Assembly (NCBI RefSeq): GCF_002019665.1
Contig: NZ_KV917375.1
Coordinates: 1,534,390-1,598,389 of the forward strand
Reading direction: 5' to 3'
Source of the DNA: Sutcliffiella halmapala
GTDB taxonomy: Bacteria > Bacillota > Bacilli > Bacillales > Bacillaceae_I
Length of the DNA: 64,000 nt
Shown here: in pieces, positions 19,480 through 28,159 of the stretch
Numbering within the stretch: the first letter of the stretch is position 1
How the letters are laid out: the number at the start of each line of letters is the position of its first letter
Made by a program: the position numbers and the translations under genes
Notes under the pieces: generated by a model
Told to the model about the DNA's origin: nothing
The model's database searches: none
The model's input: the letters and a program-made list of their open reading frames with translations, nothing else

Positions 19480-20673
19480 ATGCAAGTAATTGCTAGAAAA
19501 GGGGATTCGTTTTGGTATTATAGCCAGTTGTTTGGGGTTCCGTTAGTATTAATTGAGGAATCAAACTTAAAATCTAAGGCTGACAATCTAATTATTGGCT
19601 CCGAGGTAGCGATACCTGGCTTTCAAATGAAAAGATATAATGTGATGTCTGGCGATTCGTTTTGGAGCATCGCGATGAAAACGAAAATGCCTATAGATGC
19701 CTTAATTTTATTAAACCAGAATCATAACCCCTCTGTTTTACAAGTAGGGGAAACCCTTAACATTCCAATAAGAGTTACAACAAGAATGGTGGATCCCCAA
19801 AAAAAGTATGATTCAAACGAGTTATCTCGTGATATCCAAAGTTTATTCCGTGTTTATCCATTTCTGAAACGTTCTATAATTGGACAATCTGTACTGAAAA
19901 AACCACTGTGTCATATAGAACTTGGCAAAGGAAAGAAGAAAGTGCATTGGAATGGCAGTTTTCATGCGAATGAATGGATAACTACTTCTGTAATAATGAC
20001 TTTTCTAAATGATTACTTAATAGCAATTACAACCAATGAAACACTGAGAGGAATTCCTTTAGTACCTATCTATGAGCAAGTAACTTTATCACTTGTACCA
20101 ATGGTTAATCCTGATGGAGTAGACCTTGTATTGAATGGCGTTCCAGCAAAGGAGAAGTATAAGTGCTCTGTTTTAGAGATGAATCAAAATAGCCATGACT
20201 TTACAGGGTGGAAAGCAAATATTAGAGGGGTAGACTTAAATAATCAGTATCCAGCATGTTGGCAAATTGAGAAGGATAGAAAAGTACCAAAAAGCCCTGC
20301 CCCCCGCGACTATCCGGGAGATGCTCCATTGACGGAACCTGAAGCGATTGCGATGGCTGAACTGACGCTACAAGAAAACTTTGATATGGTCGTGGCGTTT
20401 CATACACAAGGGGAAGAATTTTATTGGGGATATGAAGGATGTGAACCTGAGGAGTCTGCGAAAATGGCAGCAGAGTTTGCACGTGTAAGCCTGTATAAGA
20501 GTGTACGATATGTAGACAGTCATGCTGGATACAAAGATTGGTTTATTCAAGAATTTAAGAAGCCTGGTTTTACATTGGAGCTAGGAAAGGGAATTAACCC
20601 GTTACCACTTTCACAGTTTGATCAAATTTATCAAAAGGTCTTTGGTATTTGTTTGGCATCTTTGTATTTGTAA
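19480..20673 (+). CDS. yqgT: LysM-M14 gamma-D-glutamyl-meso-diaminopimelate peptidase
   Basis: 397 residues. ATG 19480 preferred over GTG 19465, since it places GGTGGTG 9 nt upstream. Two LysM domains (about 1-46 and 48-95: KGDSFWYYS, SGDSFWSIA, LQVGETLNIP) are followed by an M14 carboxypeptidase domain: FHANEW (His and Glu zinc ligands), MVNPDGVDLV, RGVDLNNQYPA (substrate Arg), FHTQGEEFYW (His ligand) and the catalytic Glu in FTLELGKG. Cleaves the gamma-D-Glu-mDAP bond of muropeptides; related to B. subtilis YqgT and B. sphaericus endopeptidase I. No signal peptide, so it may be cytosolic or spore-associated. Confidence 0.93.
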   Translation: MQVIARKGDSFWYYSQLFGVPLVLIEESNLKSKADNLIIGSEVAIPGFQMKRYNVMSGDSFWSIAMKTKMPIDALILLNQNHNPSVLQVGETLNIPIRVTTRMVDPQKKYDSNELSRDIQSLFRVYPFLKRSIIGQSVLKKPLCHIELGKGKKKVHWNGSFHANEWITTSVIMTFLNDYLIAITTNETLRGIPLVPIYEQVTLSLVPMVNPDGVDLVLNGVPAKEKYKCSVLEMNQNSHDFTGWKANIRGVDLNNQYPACWQIEKDRKVPKSPAPRDYPGDAPLTEPEAIAMAELTLQENFDMVVAFHTQGEEFYWGYEGCEPEESAKMAAEFARVSLYKSVRYVDSHAGYKDWFIQEFKKPGFTLELGKGINPLPLSQFDQIYQKVFGICLASLYL

Positions 20674-20684
20674 AAAATATATTT

Positions 20685-20725
20685 AGCAGCGTTTCATTTT
20701 TGTAAATGAGATGGCTGCTTTTTTG
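20685..20725 (+). terminator. Terminator after yqgT
   Basis: AGCAGCgTTTCATTT pairs with AAATGAGATGGCTGCT, followed by T6. Confidence 0.8.
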
Positions 20726-20869
20726 TTTTGCAGTAAATGTCAACATTTTTCTAAAAATGTAAAAATATATTTAATTGTATTGTCAGGGAATTTTAACTTT
20801 TGGCTCTTGTAATGAAACTTTTCCTAGTTCATAATCGTAAGTATTATAGGAAATAAAAGGGGGGATGGG

Positions 20870-22003
20870 ATGAAACTAAGAGTAGTGTGCATAAGTGTAA
20901 TGATGTTTCTTTTAATAGGTTGTCAGCCTTCTCTTAACCCCAAGGAAGTTTCAGAGGCTCCCTTTCTCTCTAACCGTACCGTTACAAAGCAGATAAATCC
21001 ATTGTTTTTTGATTCCGAGGCGATTTTACAACTAAATGTTCCATTTGAACAGTTTTCATCAATAGTAGAATGGTTAAATGATGAAACGGTTTTATATACA
21101 GTTGATACAGCAACGCAATCTGAGGTACATACTTTTAATATTCGAACAGGAGAAACCTCACTTTTTTTTGTTTCTGATTATCCGGTCCTTTCAGTGGAAG
21201 CAAATGCAGCTCATAAATTATTTGTGATTCAAACTGCTCCATCATTTTCAGAAGGGAATATAAGTGTCGTGGATTCTGACGGTGAACTTGTAACCAACTG
21301 GAGTTTTCCTGCCTCACAGGACTTAGTATACTCATGGAACCCGTACACTGATAAGCAAATTGCCGTCTCTTCTTTTTTAGAAGATTGGTCATATGAAGGA
21401 TTCCTTTTAGATGTAGTGACAAAGGAAAAGGTGGAACAGGAATTTGCTAATCCATTTATTCAGTGGATTGAAGAAAAGAAGGTTGGCTATATAAAATGGA
21501 ATCAAGATGAACCTTCTCTATCTGCCCCTTTGTATACTTTTGATTTAGTAACAGGTAATGCGCAGCAACTAATAGAAAACGTGATTATGTTTTCTGCTTT
21601 TTCGGATTATATTATGACAGTGACTAATAATTCAGTTGTAGAAAGCATGGCAGATTACACGTTCATGAAGGTCAACGATGTGGAAGTGAAAAAACAGTTT
21701 ACAGCCCCGTTATTATCGATGTACTCCAATTATTTAACGCCATTTTATGAGTATGTAGATACTTCTAGTTTGTTCTATACGTTTTTTCCTGAAGAAAGTG
21801 GCTCTATTGAAAGCTACACTAAAGCCTTTCAATTAGTAACCTTTGATGTGAGAAGTGGAGAGTTAGAGGTACAGATGGAAGGGTTAGAGAATAAGCCACT
21901 TAAATTCTCCCCTAACGGTGTATATTGTTTATATGGCCATCAATTCGAGCAGCTCATTGTTATTCCAAATAAAAAAGTGGTAGACTTAATAGATTATTCG
22001 TAA
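20870..22003 (+). CDS. yqgU: YqgU-like lipoprotein
   Basis: 377 residues with a lipoprotein signal peptide (MKLRVVCISVMMFLLIGCQ; lipobox LIGC, Cys19). The mature part shows repeated strands of beta-propeller type (WLNDETVLYTVD, YSWNPYTDKQIAVSSF, FSPNGVYCLYGHQFE), similar to TolB/YncE-like blades. Position after yqgT and before yqgV matches B. subtilis yqgU, a lipoprotein of unknown function. GGGGATGGG precedes the start. Confidence 0.85.
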   Translation: MKLRVVCISVMMFLLIGCQPSLNPKEVSEAPFLSNRTVTKQINPLFFDSEAILQLNVPFEQFSSIVEWLNDETVLYTVDTATQSEVHTFNIRTGETSLFFVSDYPVLSVEANAAHKLFVIQTAPSFSEGNISVVDSDGELVTNWSFPASQDLVYSWNPYTDKQIAVSSFLEDWSYEGFLLDVVTKEKVEQEFANPFIQWIEEKKVGYIKWNQDEPSLSAPLYTFDLVTGNAQQLIENVIMFSAFSDYIMTVTNNSVVESMADYTFMKVNDVEVKKQFTAPLLSMYSNYLTPFYEYVDTSSLFYTFFPEESGSIESYTKAFQLVTFDVRSGELEVQMEGLENKPLKFSPNGVYCLYGHQFEQLIVIPNKKVVDLIDYS

Positions 22004-22021
22004 TAGAAAGGTGAGAGTAAG

Positions 22022-22339
22022 ATGGCAATTGTTGATGTAACAGTCATTCCGATTGGAACAGACGGTCCTAGCGTAAGTGATTATGTAGCAGATATTCAAG
22101 AGATTTTAGTGGGCTTTCAGAAAGAAGGGAAAATTGAATTTCGGTTAACTCCCATGAGTACGATTATTGAAGGAAATCTACCTGAACTTTTTTCTGTTAT
22201 TCAAGCAATCCATGAGGCACCTTTTCAAAAGGGCCTTCAGAGAGTAGCGACTAATATTCGAATAGATGACCGCCGTGATAAAAAAGTAAAAATGGAAGAT
22301 AAGCTGAATTCAGTAGAAGTAAAGCGAGCAAATCGCTAA
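22022..22339 (+). CDS. yqgV: MTH1187-family thiamine-binding protein YqgV
   Basis: 105 residues, ferredoxin-like fold family (YqgV/MTH1187/YkoF type): begins VDVTVIPIGTDGPSVSDYVADI, contains LTPMSTIIEG and ends QRVATNIRIDDRRDKKV. Family members bind thiamin or its precursors. It follows yqgU by 18 nt, so the two are probably cotranscribed. Confidence 0.92.
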   Translation: MAIVDVTVIPIGTDGPSVSDYVADIQEILVGFQKEGKIEFRLTPMSTIIEGNLPELFSVIQAIHEAPFQKGLQRVATNIRIDDRRDKKVKMEDKLNSVEVKRANR

Positions 22340-22342
22340 AAA

Positions 22343-22378
22343 ATCGCCAAGTATCCATAAATAAGGATACTTGGCGAT
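22343..22378 (+). terminator. Hairpin after yqgV
   Basis: Perfect 14-bp stem ATCGCCAAGTATCC/GGATACTTGGCGAT; the trailing T run is weak. Confidence 0.65.
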
Positions 22379-22460
22379 ACTTGTTATAAATTCATTTTGG
22401 GAGAATTTGCTTTATTGAATGCAGGGGTCGTCATTAAAATCATTTTTTCTAAAATAGTTC

Positions 22461-22503
22461 AAAAAAAGAGTATCCCGCATTTAAGCGAAATACTCTTTTT
22501 TGC
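22461..22503. terminator. Bidirectional terminator between yqgV and yqgW
   Basis: AAAAAAAGAGTAT pairs with ATACTCTTTTTT, with A and T runs on the two sides. Confidence 0.8.
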
Positions 22504-22511
22504 TTTTTTGA

Positions 22512-22685
22512 TTAGTGTGCTACAGGGTAGCCAGATTCAATAATAGTCATAACCGTAAACCAACCGAATACTGCAACTGTTCCAAAAGCGAATAGTACGG
22601 CTAAGAAGTTCTTCTCACGTAAAGAACGAACGATAGCAAATAAAGCTAAGATCGTTACTAGACCAAAGATAATAACTAATGGCAT
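22512..22685 (-). CDS. yqgW: DUF2759 small membrane protein YqgW
   Basis: 57 residues: MPLVIIFGLVTILALFAIV, REKNFLAVLFAFGTVAVFGWF and ESGYPVAH. Two membrane helices with a short basic loop; this matches DUF2759 in length and sequence. Minus strand, with GGAGCG before the start. Function unknown. Confidence 0.88.
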   Translation of the reverse strand: MPLVIIFGLVTILALFAIVRSLREKNFLAVLFAFGTVAVFGWFTVMTIIESGYPVAH

Positions 22686-22786
22686 GTTAACGCTCCTTTC
22701 GGAATCATTTCTATTTGAATGAAACTACGAAAAATAAAGTATGTAATAAGACATTACACTCCTTCTATATTTTAAATCTTTTCCTA

Positions 22787-23272
22787 CTATTTGTCGAGGT
22801 CCAAAAATGACACTTCTATGTCATATGCTTGTGCAACTTTTTGGATGAACTCTTGACTTTCTCGATCAAAAAAATAGAGTTTTTTATATTGTTCCTCGTA
22901 CGCAATAATTGATTCATCCATCTGAATTAAAGCCATAGAGATGTCTTCTTGTTTTCCGCTCGTAATTTGAAATGAAGAAATCATTTCGTGATAAAGATAA
23001 TGATTATCCTTAGCTGTTACAAAACCATAGTCAGTGAAAATAGGTGATGTGATAGGGTTTTCTAATAACGTAAGCATATATGTTTCCTCAAGTAAGCAAC
23101 GATCAGCTAGAAGGTTTTTAATTACTTTCGCTTCCATTGCAGAACCTGTTATTAACAAATTGTCATCCACATCAAAGATGCTTGTAGTATGTTTTAGTTG
23201 TAGTAAGAGATTTTGAAAGTATTGTGGAGTATCATCGGCACATTGTATTTCCAATCCGAACATTGACTTCAT
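22787..23272 (-). CDS. Uncharacterised cytosolic protein divergent from yqgX
   Basis: 161 residues if started at MKSMFGLEIQ (AAAGGAA about 9 nt upstream); the longer open frame to 23398 would run into yqgX and is rejected. Soluble and acidic, without Cys clusters or membrane segments; contains FFDRESQEFIQKVAQAYDIEVSFLDLDK at its end. I do not recognise the family. It shares a short divergent promoter region with yqgX and has no counterpart at this place in B. subtilis that I know of. Confidence 0.7.
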   Translation of the reverse strand: MKSMFGLEIQCADDTPQYFQNLLLQLKHTTSIFDVDDNLLITGSAMEAKVIKNLLADRCLLEETYMLTLLENPITSPIFTDYGFVTAKDNHYLYHEMISSFQITSGKQEDISMALIQMDESIIAYEEQYKKLYFFDRESQEFIQKVAQAYDIEVSFLDLDK

Positions 23273-23358
23273 ATAGGCAAATTTCCTTTCATTTCTCAAC
23301 TTTCTTTCTTTAGTGTAAAATAGATAAGCAGATACTTCAAGGAAGGTGTGAATAAAAA

Positions 23359-23991
23359 ATGAAATGGATTCAATTGCCACTTGGGCCTTTACAAACAAAT
23401 GCGTATTTATTAATTAATTCTAAGCAAGAATGCCTGATTTTTGATCCTGGTAGTGAGGGAGAAGCGTTCATTTCTTATATAGAAGAAAAGGCATTAAAGC
23501 CTATTGCGATTCTCTTAACTCATGCTCATTTTGATCATATCGGCGCCGTTGATGCCGTGCGAGATCATTGGAAGATTCCTGTTTATATACATAAAAAAGA
23601 GAAAAATTGGCTAATGGATCCAAGTTTAAATGGTTCACAATTCTTTCAACTCGGTCCAATCACAGCAAAGCCCGCAGATCACTTAATACAGCAAGAAGAA
23701 AAATTGGTTATTTCAAATTTTGAACTGGATATCTTGTTTACACCAGGTCATTCTCCGGGAAGCATTAGTTTTTACCATGCAAGTACCAAAACAGTATTTT
23801 CTGGCGATGCACTTTTTGCTGGTAGTATTGGTAGAACAGATCTACCGGGAGGGAATCATGATCAGCTAATAAAAAGTATTCATGATAAACTACTAGTTTT
23901 ACCCGAAGAAACAACGGTTCTATCTGGACATGGAATGACAACCACTGTAGAAAGAGAAATGGACAGTAATCCATTCTTAAATGGATTTTAG
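23359..23991 (+). CDS. yqgX: Metallo-beta-lactamase fold hydrolase (YqgX)
   Basis: 210 residues. Hydroxyacylglutathione-hydrolase-like (glyoxalase II family), a dizinc cytosolic enzyme. Metal motif THAHFDHIG, then FTPGHSPGSIS (His), SGDALFAGSIGRTDLPGG (bridging Asp) and VLSGHG (His). Start ATG follows AAGGAAGG. The following methyltransferase starts 2 nt after its stop, so the two form an operon. Thiol cofactor substrate (bacillithiol or CoA adduct) is inference. Confidence 0.92.
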   Translation: MKWIQLPLGPLQTNAYLLINSKQECLIFDPGSEGEAFISYIEEKALKPIAILLTHAHFDHIGAVDAVRDHWKIPVYIHKKEKNWLMDPSLNGSQFFQLGPITAKPADHLIQQEEKLVISNFELDILFTPGHSPGSISFYHASTKTVFSGDALFAGSIGRTDLPGGNHDQLIKSIHDKLLVLPEETTVLSGHGMTTTVEREMDSNPFLNGF

Positions 23992-23993
23992 AA

Positions 23994-25154
23994 ATGATTC
24001 CTGCTTTTTTAAAGGAAAGGATTACTAATACAGCCCAACGGAAAATAACGTATGCTGATTACATGGCGGAAGTACTCTATCATCCCAAACATGGCTATTA
24101 CATGAAAGAGAAAGAAAAGGTAGGCGCAAAAGGGGATTTCCTAACTTCTAGTAATGTTTCGGATATGTATGGGAAGTTGTTTGCGGGCTTGTTTATTAAC
24201 TACTTTAAGAAAAATGCCATACAACCTATGATTTGTGAAATAGGTGGAGGGACAGGAAGATTTGCGAAACAGCTCTTAGAAGAATGGAAGAAAATAGATG
24301 AGACTTTTTATCAATCTGTGATTTATAACATGATTGAAACGAGCCCATTCCACCTTAAATGCCAAAAGGAATTATTAGTTAACGAGGAAAATGTGCACTA
24401 TTACTCCTCTCTTGAAGATATTCCACAAACGCAGATGGAGGGAATCGTCTTTTCTAATGAACTCTTTGATGCTTTTCCTGTTCATGTAGTAGAGAGAAAA
24501 GATGGGGAAATAATGGAGGTTTTCGTTACATTAAATGAAGCGGATACCTTAGAAGAATGCATAGGTAATGTTTCTACACAACGTATTTTAGAGTATATCA
24601 GTTTTCATCAACTTAAATTAAAAGAAGGGCAACGAGTAGAAGTTCCGTTGGCGATGGAGGAATACGCCAAAAAGCTATCTGGCTTTCTAGAGAAGGGTTC
24701 CATTATAACGGTCGACTACGGTTATACTTTTGCTGAATTAGCACTGCCTGAGCACGTTGAAGGGAGCCTGAGAGGATATTATCAGCATACATTAGTAACA
24801 GACCCCTTGCAGCATCCAAGTGAAATGGATTTAACAACACATATACATATCAATGCTCTAGAAGCTGTTTTTGAAACGGAAGGATTAACGCCTGTTTGTC
24901 AAAAACGTCAAGGTGATTTCTTAGTGGAAGCTGGGATATTAACTTATCTGCAAGAAAATTTTGATAGCAATCCTTTCTCAGAAAAAAGTAAAAGAAACCG
25001 AGCCATCAGAAGCTTGATTTTAGATTCGGGATGGAGCCAATCCTTTCAAATACTAATCCATGAAAAAAATATTAAAAATTCATGGAATGGAATCATAGAC
25101 CCATGCAATGTAAAGAAAAATTGCACCATGGATAATGAAAAGGTGGAATGTTAA
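23994..25154 (+). CDS. COG1565/MidA-type class I SAM-dependent methyltransferase
   Basis: 386 residues. Related to NDUFAF7/MidA protein arginine methyltransferases. Has the family opening ITYADYMAEVLYHPKHGYYMKEKEKVGAKGDF, the SAM motif ICEIGGGTGRFAKQLL, FSNELFDAFPVHVV and ITVDYGY. Starts 2 nt after yqgX with no separate Shine-Dalgarno site, so it is translationally coupled. The last ~20 residues (after ILIHEKNIKNSWNG) look unconserved, and a dispersed repeat begins 14 bp beyond the stop. Confidence 0.9.
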   Translation: MIPAFLKERITNTAQRKITYADYMAEVLYHPKHGYYMKEKEKVGAKGDFLTSSNVSDMYGKLFAGLFINYFKKNAIQPMICEIGGGTGRFAKQLLEEWKKIDETFYQSVIYNMIETSPFHLKCQKELLVNEENVHYYSSLEDIPQTQMEGIVFSNELFDAFPVHVVERKDGEIMEVFVTLNEADTLEECIGNVSTQRILEYISFHQLKLKEGQRVEVPLAMEEYAKKLSGFLEKGSIITVDYGYTFAELALPEHVEGSLRGYYQHTLVTDPLQHPSEMDLTTHIHINALEAVFETEGLTPVCQKRQGDFLVEAGILTYLQENFDSNPFSEKSKRNRAIRSLILDSGWSQSFQILIHEKNIKNSWNGIIDPCNVKKNCTMDNEKVEC

Positions 25155-25167
25155 GTATCTCTGTCTC

Positions 25168-25335
25168 CCCTGTAGATTGTAGTGCAAGGTGTGAGACTCC
25201 TGCGGGAAGTAGCGTTTTGTGGAGACCCCCGCAGGAAAAGCCGAGGAGGCTCCACAAGCGCCCCGCGGAAAGCGAACACCTGGCACGGAAATCAACAGGG
25301 TGTTCAAAGAGGCCTCCGTATTTTCAGGGTAGCTA
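25168..25335 (+). repeat. Dispersed GC-rich palindromic repeat, copy 2
   Basis: Nearly identical in the core to copy 1, including GACTCCTGCGGGAAGTAGCG, GTTTTGTGGAGACC and CCGAGGAGGCTCCACAAGCG. Ends CCCTGTAGATTG and AATCAACAGGG are inverted complements, and the tail is CGTATTTTCAGGGTAGC. Same orientation as copy 1. Confidence 0.9.
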
Positions 25336-25340
25336 AATGA

Positions 25341-25370
25341 AAAAAGCGTTGACAAATGTCAGCGCTTTTT
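25341..25370. terminator. Bidirectional terminator
   Basis: AAAAAGCGTTGAC-AAAT-GTCAGCGCTTTTT between the yqgX operon and yqgY. Confidence 0.85.
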
Positions 25371-25388
25371 CCATTTAACTACCTATGT

Positions 25389-25631
25389 TTAATGTCCTCC
25401 ACCTGGTACCATCATAAATGTTGTCCAATACGAAAAGGCAACAAAGAAAATCGTTAAATATGCACCAAAAATGTAAATGTACATACGTTCAGATAGCTTT
25501 AAGTAACTTAATAAAATGAAGAATACCGTTTGTCCGAAGAAAAGTAAAGACGTTTGAGTCATGTGTCCAAGGTAGAACATAACAGCAAATATCCCTGTCC
25601 AGAAACCCATTACACGGTACATACGATCCAT
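25389..25631 (-). CDS. yqgY: DUF2626 membrane protein YqgY
   Basis: 80 residues from the ATG at 25631 (AAGGAGGGG upstream): MDRMYRVMGFWTGIFAVMFYLGHM, then two more hydrophobic helices, ending FMMVPGGGH. This matches DUF2626/YqgY. Unknown function. Confidence 0.9.
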   Translation of the reverse strand: MDRMYRVMGFWTGIFAVMFYLGHMTQTSLLFFGQTVFFILLSYLKLSERMYIYIFGAYLTIFFVAFSYWTTFMMVPGGGH

Positions 25632-25880
25632 ATGTATCCCCTCCTTACGCACTATTCCATATGCTTGTCACTTACCTATTATAATGTACCGATAGTTTAC
25701 TTGTAAATAAGTGTTTGTTTCTAGTTTGTGACGATTGCTTAATAAATACATTTTTCTCAAGTGGTAGCTAAATTATACACCAATTGATTGTGGTTTGCTT
25801 AAGTAAATTAGGTGTTGTTTTTTTGGCACGCTACTTTTTTGCTCTTACTTTTTATATAAGAGGTGAAGGGGGGTGAGAGC

Positions 25881-26096
25881 ATGGCTGAGGTAACAATTGA
25901 AAATACTCAACTACGTTTAGTGTATGAGTTAGGCGAGGATGGTAATGGTAGAATGCAGTACCGCACTAAGAATTACAACAACATTAAAGCGGATGCACAG
26001 GTGGAAGGTTTATTGGCAGCAGCTTTTGCTATTTCTAGCTTACAGGAAACACCAGTAGCTAGTGTGAAGCGAAATGAGCTTCATTTTATAGGGTAA
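25881..26096 (+). CDS. DUF1659 small protein
   Basis: 71 residues from ATG 25881 (GGGGGGTGAG upstream): MAEVTIENTQLRLVYELG, followed by KNYNNIKADAQVEGLLAAAFAISSLQ. Matches DUF1659, a family of ~70-residue acidic proteins of unknown role. First of a three-gene plus-strand set with DUF2922 and YvrJ genes. Confidence 0.85.
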   Translation: MAEVTIENTQLRLVYELGEDGNGRMQYRTKNYNNIKADAQVEGLLAAAFAISSLQETPVASVKRNELHFIG

Positions 26097-26131
26097 TAAC
26101 GTCTTAAATAATGGGGAGAGGAGGGAGTAGA

Positions 26132-26347
26132 ATGTTTACATTAGAGCTATTGTTTTTAAATGAGGAAGGGAAATCTGTAAAAATTTCTATCGATGATCCG
26201 AGACCTGGCGTTACATCAGAAGAATTGGAAATTGCGATGGATGCTATTGTCGAAGCAAATGTGTTCACATCAGCAGGTGGAAATTTTGTTTCTGCAGTTG
26301 GTGGAAGAATTATTGAACGACATGTGACAGAGATTGATTTGCCATAA
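26132..26347 (+). CDS. DUF2922 small protein
   Basis: 71 residues from ATG 26132 (GAGGAGGGAG upstream): MFTLELLFLNEEGKSVKISIDDPRPG...EVAM-type pattern, NVFTSAGGNFVSAVGGRIIERHVTEIDL. Matches DUF2922. It lies 35 nt after the DUF1659 gene. Function unknown. Confidence 0.85.
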   Translation: MFTLELLFLNEEGKSVKISIDDPRPGVTSEELEIAMDAIVEANVFTSAGGNFVSAVGGRIIERHVTEIDLP

Positions 26348-26357
26348 TGTATAGCAT

Positions 26358-26386
26358 GAAAAGGTCTACCTCAGTAGGCCTTTTCT
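26358..26386 (+). terminator. Hairpin after the DUF2922 gene
   Basis: GAAAAGGTCTAC-CTCA-GTAGGCCTTTTC; could attenuate transcription before the YvrJ gene. Confidence 0.7.
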
Positions 26387-26414
26387 GTTGTAAATAGGAA
26401 GAAAGGAGAAAATA

Positions 26415-26582
26415 ATGATGGAGCAATGGTGGGCATGGGTTAGTGAAGTGGGGTTTCCGATTGTGGTGACGTTTTATTTGTTACATCGTATTGAAAAAAG
26501 ATTGGACAATGTAACAAAAACGCTCCAGCAACTTCCTTATCAATTAACTTTTCATTCGCAACCGAAGCGTAGTACGAAATAA
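26415..26582 (+). CDS. YvrJ-family small membrane protein
   Basis: 55 residues: MMEQWWAWVSEVGFPIVVTFYLLHRIEKRLDNVTKTLQQL. One membrane helix preceded by a Trp-rich start and followed by an amphipathic helix; this is the YvrJ pattern. GAAAGGAG precedes the start. Close behind DUF1659 and DUF2922 genes. Confidence 0.85.
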   Translation: MMEQWWAWVSEVGFPIVVTFYLLHRIEKRLDNVTKTLQQLPYQLTFHSQPKRSTK

Positions 26583-26589
26583 GTGTAGC

Positions 26590-26629
26590 ACCCAATGGCT
26601 GAAACCTCTGTTCATTGGGTTATTTTTTG
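26590..26629 (+). terminator. Terminator of the DUF1659-DUF2922-YvrJ set
   Basis: ACCCAATG...CATTGGGT followed by TATTTTTT. Confidence 0.8.
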
Positions 26630-26711
26630 CGCTTTATAAAAATTTTTGCCTTTCTTCTGCATTTCGATAATAATATAGGGTAGAGAGTTAAGAGGTAAAG
26701 GATGATGAAAT

Positions 26712-27779
26712 GTGAAAAATAAAATTGTATTTACTGGTGGGGGTTCTGCTGGACACGTTACTCCTAACATTGCCATTATGAATAAAATGAAGGAAAAAGG
26801 CTGGGACATTACATATATCGGATCTCGAAAAGGGATAGAAGAGGATATTATTAATAAAGAAAACATTCCCTTTCATGGAATTTCTAGCGGAAAACTAAGA
26901 AGGTATTTTGATTGGAAAAACTTTTCAGACCCTCTAAAAATAATGAAGGGTGTTATGGATGCATATTTCATTTTACGAAAAGTAAAACCAAGATTAGTTT
27001 TCTCTAAAGGCGGGTTTGTTACGGTACCTGTAGTAATTGCCGCAAAAATGTTGAAAATTCCGGTGATTATCCATGAATCTGATATCACGCCGGGGTTAGC
27101 CAATAAAATAGCTACAAAGTTTGCGACAAAAGTATTTGTAACCTTTGATGAGACGTTAAAGCATTTTCCAAAGGAGCGCGTCTTATTCACAGGCTCTCCA
27201 ATACGTGAGGAACTCTTTAAAGGAAGAGTCAGCGAAGGGAAAGCATGGTTAGGTTTTCATGCTCCTAAACCAATTTTAACCATTATGGGGGGAAGCCTAG
27301 GGGCAAAAAAAATCAATGAAACGGTTCGGGCCATCTTACCAGCCTTAACGGAAGATTTTCAAATTGTACACATTTGCGGGAAAGGAAATGTAGATACTAG
27401 CTTGCAAAATGTGAAGGGTTATAAACAGTTTGAATACATTTCAAATGAATTGCCAGATATTTTAGCCGCATCACAATTTATTATTTCAAGAGCGGGAGCA
27501 AACTCTATTTTTGAATTTTTAGCCTTGCGAAAACCAATGCTACTTATTCCACTGTCACGAAATGCAAGTAGGGGAGATCAAATACTAAACGCAGAATCCT
27601 TTGAGAAGCAGGGATTTGCTAAGGTATTATTGGAAGAAGAACTAACCGAAGCTACTCTTGCAAGTCATATAGAAGAACTGAAAACAAACAAAGAAATACT
27701 AGAAACTAACATGAATAAAAATAGTGCACCTAATACATTGGAAATTATTCTTGCTGAAATTATAAAGGCTGCAAAATAA
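26712..27779 (+). CDS. murG: UDP-GlcNAc:lipid I GlcNAc transferase (MurG family)
   Basis: 355 residues from GTG 26712. Transfers GlcNAc from UDP-GlcNAc to lipid I on the inner membrane face to form lipid II. Motifs: N-terminal [49 protein letters not shown], and C-terminal [24 protein letters not shown]. Complete and GT28-like. It is a single gene outside the division/cell-wall cluster, so it may be a second MurG or the only one. Confidence 0.92.
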   Translation: MKNKIVFTGGGSAGHVTPNIAIMNKMKEKGWDITYIGSRKGIEEDIINKENIPFHGISSGKLRRYFDWKNFSDPLKIMKGVMDAYFILRKVKPRLVFSKGGFVTVPVVIAAKMLKIPVIIHESDITPGLANKIATKFATKVFVTFDETLKHFPKERVLFTGSPIREELFKGRVSEGKAWLGFHAPKPILTIMGGSLGAKKINETVRAILPALTEDFQIVHICGKGNVDTSLQNVKGYKQFEYISNELPDILAASQFIISRAGANSIFEFLALRKPMLLIPLSRNASRGDQILNAESFEKQGFAKVLLEEELTEATLASHIEELKTNKEILETNMNKNSAPNTLEIILAEIIKAAK

Positions 27780-27789
27780 TAATGTTCTC

Positions 27790-27831
27790 AAAACAATCTC
27801 TAACGGGACCTTCCGCTAGAGATTGTTTTTT
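27790..27831 (+). terminator. murG terminator
   Basis: AAAACAATCTCTA pairs with TAGAGATTGTTTT and is followed by TTG. Confidence 0.85.
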
Positions 27832-27956
27832 GATTACCGGTAGATTAAAAGGTAATAACGGATGCAATGTGTACAGCAGCAAGCTTTTTTTATGTTTTTT
27901 GGGAAAAATTACGAAACTTATTGGATATCTAACTATTAATAGAACACTTGTCTATA

Positions 27957-27983
27957 CACATGGGACAGAGGTTTCATAGAATA
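27957..27983 (+). promoter_or_regulatory. Possible sigma-K promoter for the YjcZ-like gene
   Basis: CATAGAATA at 27975-27983 fits the CATANNNTA -10 element, with AC pairs about 14-17 nt before it. About 30 nt upstream of the small spore gene. Weak on its own. Confidence 0.35.
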
Positions 27984-28012
27984 TACTATCACTTGGTGGA
28001 AGGAGTGTTGGT

Positions 28013-28096
28013 ATGAGTGGATCTTATGGTAACAATTTTGTGTTAATTTTAGTATTGTTTATTTTACTAGTGATTGTAGGAAAATCGTTTTACTAA
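28013..28096 (+). CDS. YjcZ/SscA-like small sporulation protein
   Basis: 27 residues: MSGSYGNNFVLILVLFILLVIVG, then KSFY. A Gly/Ser/Tyr start followed by a single membrane helix is the pattern of the YjcZ family of small spore proteins. Start has GGAGTG 7 nt upstream; strong terminator 10 nt after the stop. Confidence 0.85.
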   Translation: MSGSYGNNFVLILVLFILLVIVGKSFY

Positions 28097-28105
28097 AAAA
28101 CTAAT

Positions 28106-28143
28106 AAAGACATGGAAGGTGGTTTAGTCCCTTCCATGTCTTT
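28106..28143. terminator. Bidirectional terminator
   Basis: AAAGACATGGAAGG pairs with CCTTCCATGTCTTT between convergent small genes. Confidence 0.85.
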
Positions 28144-28159
28144 CTCTTAATAATCGTTA

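Noticed and set aside
23273-23398. Longer N terminus for the gene divergent from yqgX
   Set aside because: It would overlap the yqgX start and promoter; a Met with a ribosome site lies at 23272.
27782-27979. 65-codon plus-strand ORF after murG
   Set aside because: It runs through the murG terminator, has no ribosome site and no protein-like pattern.
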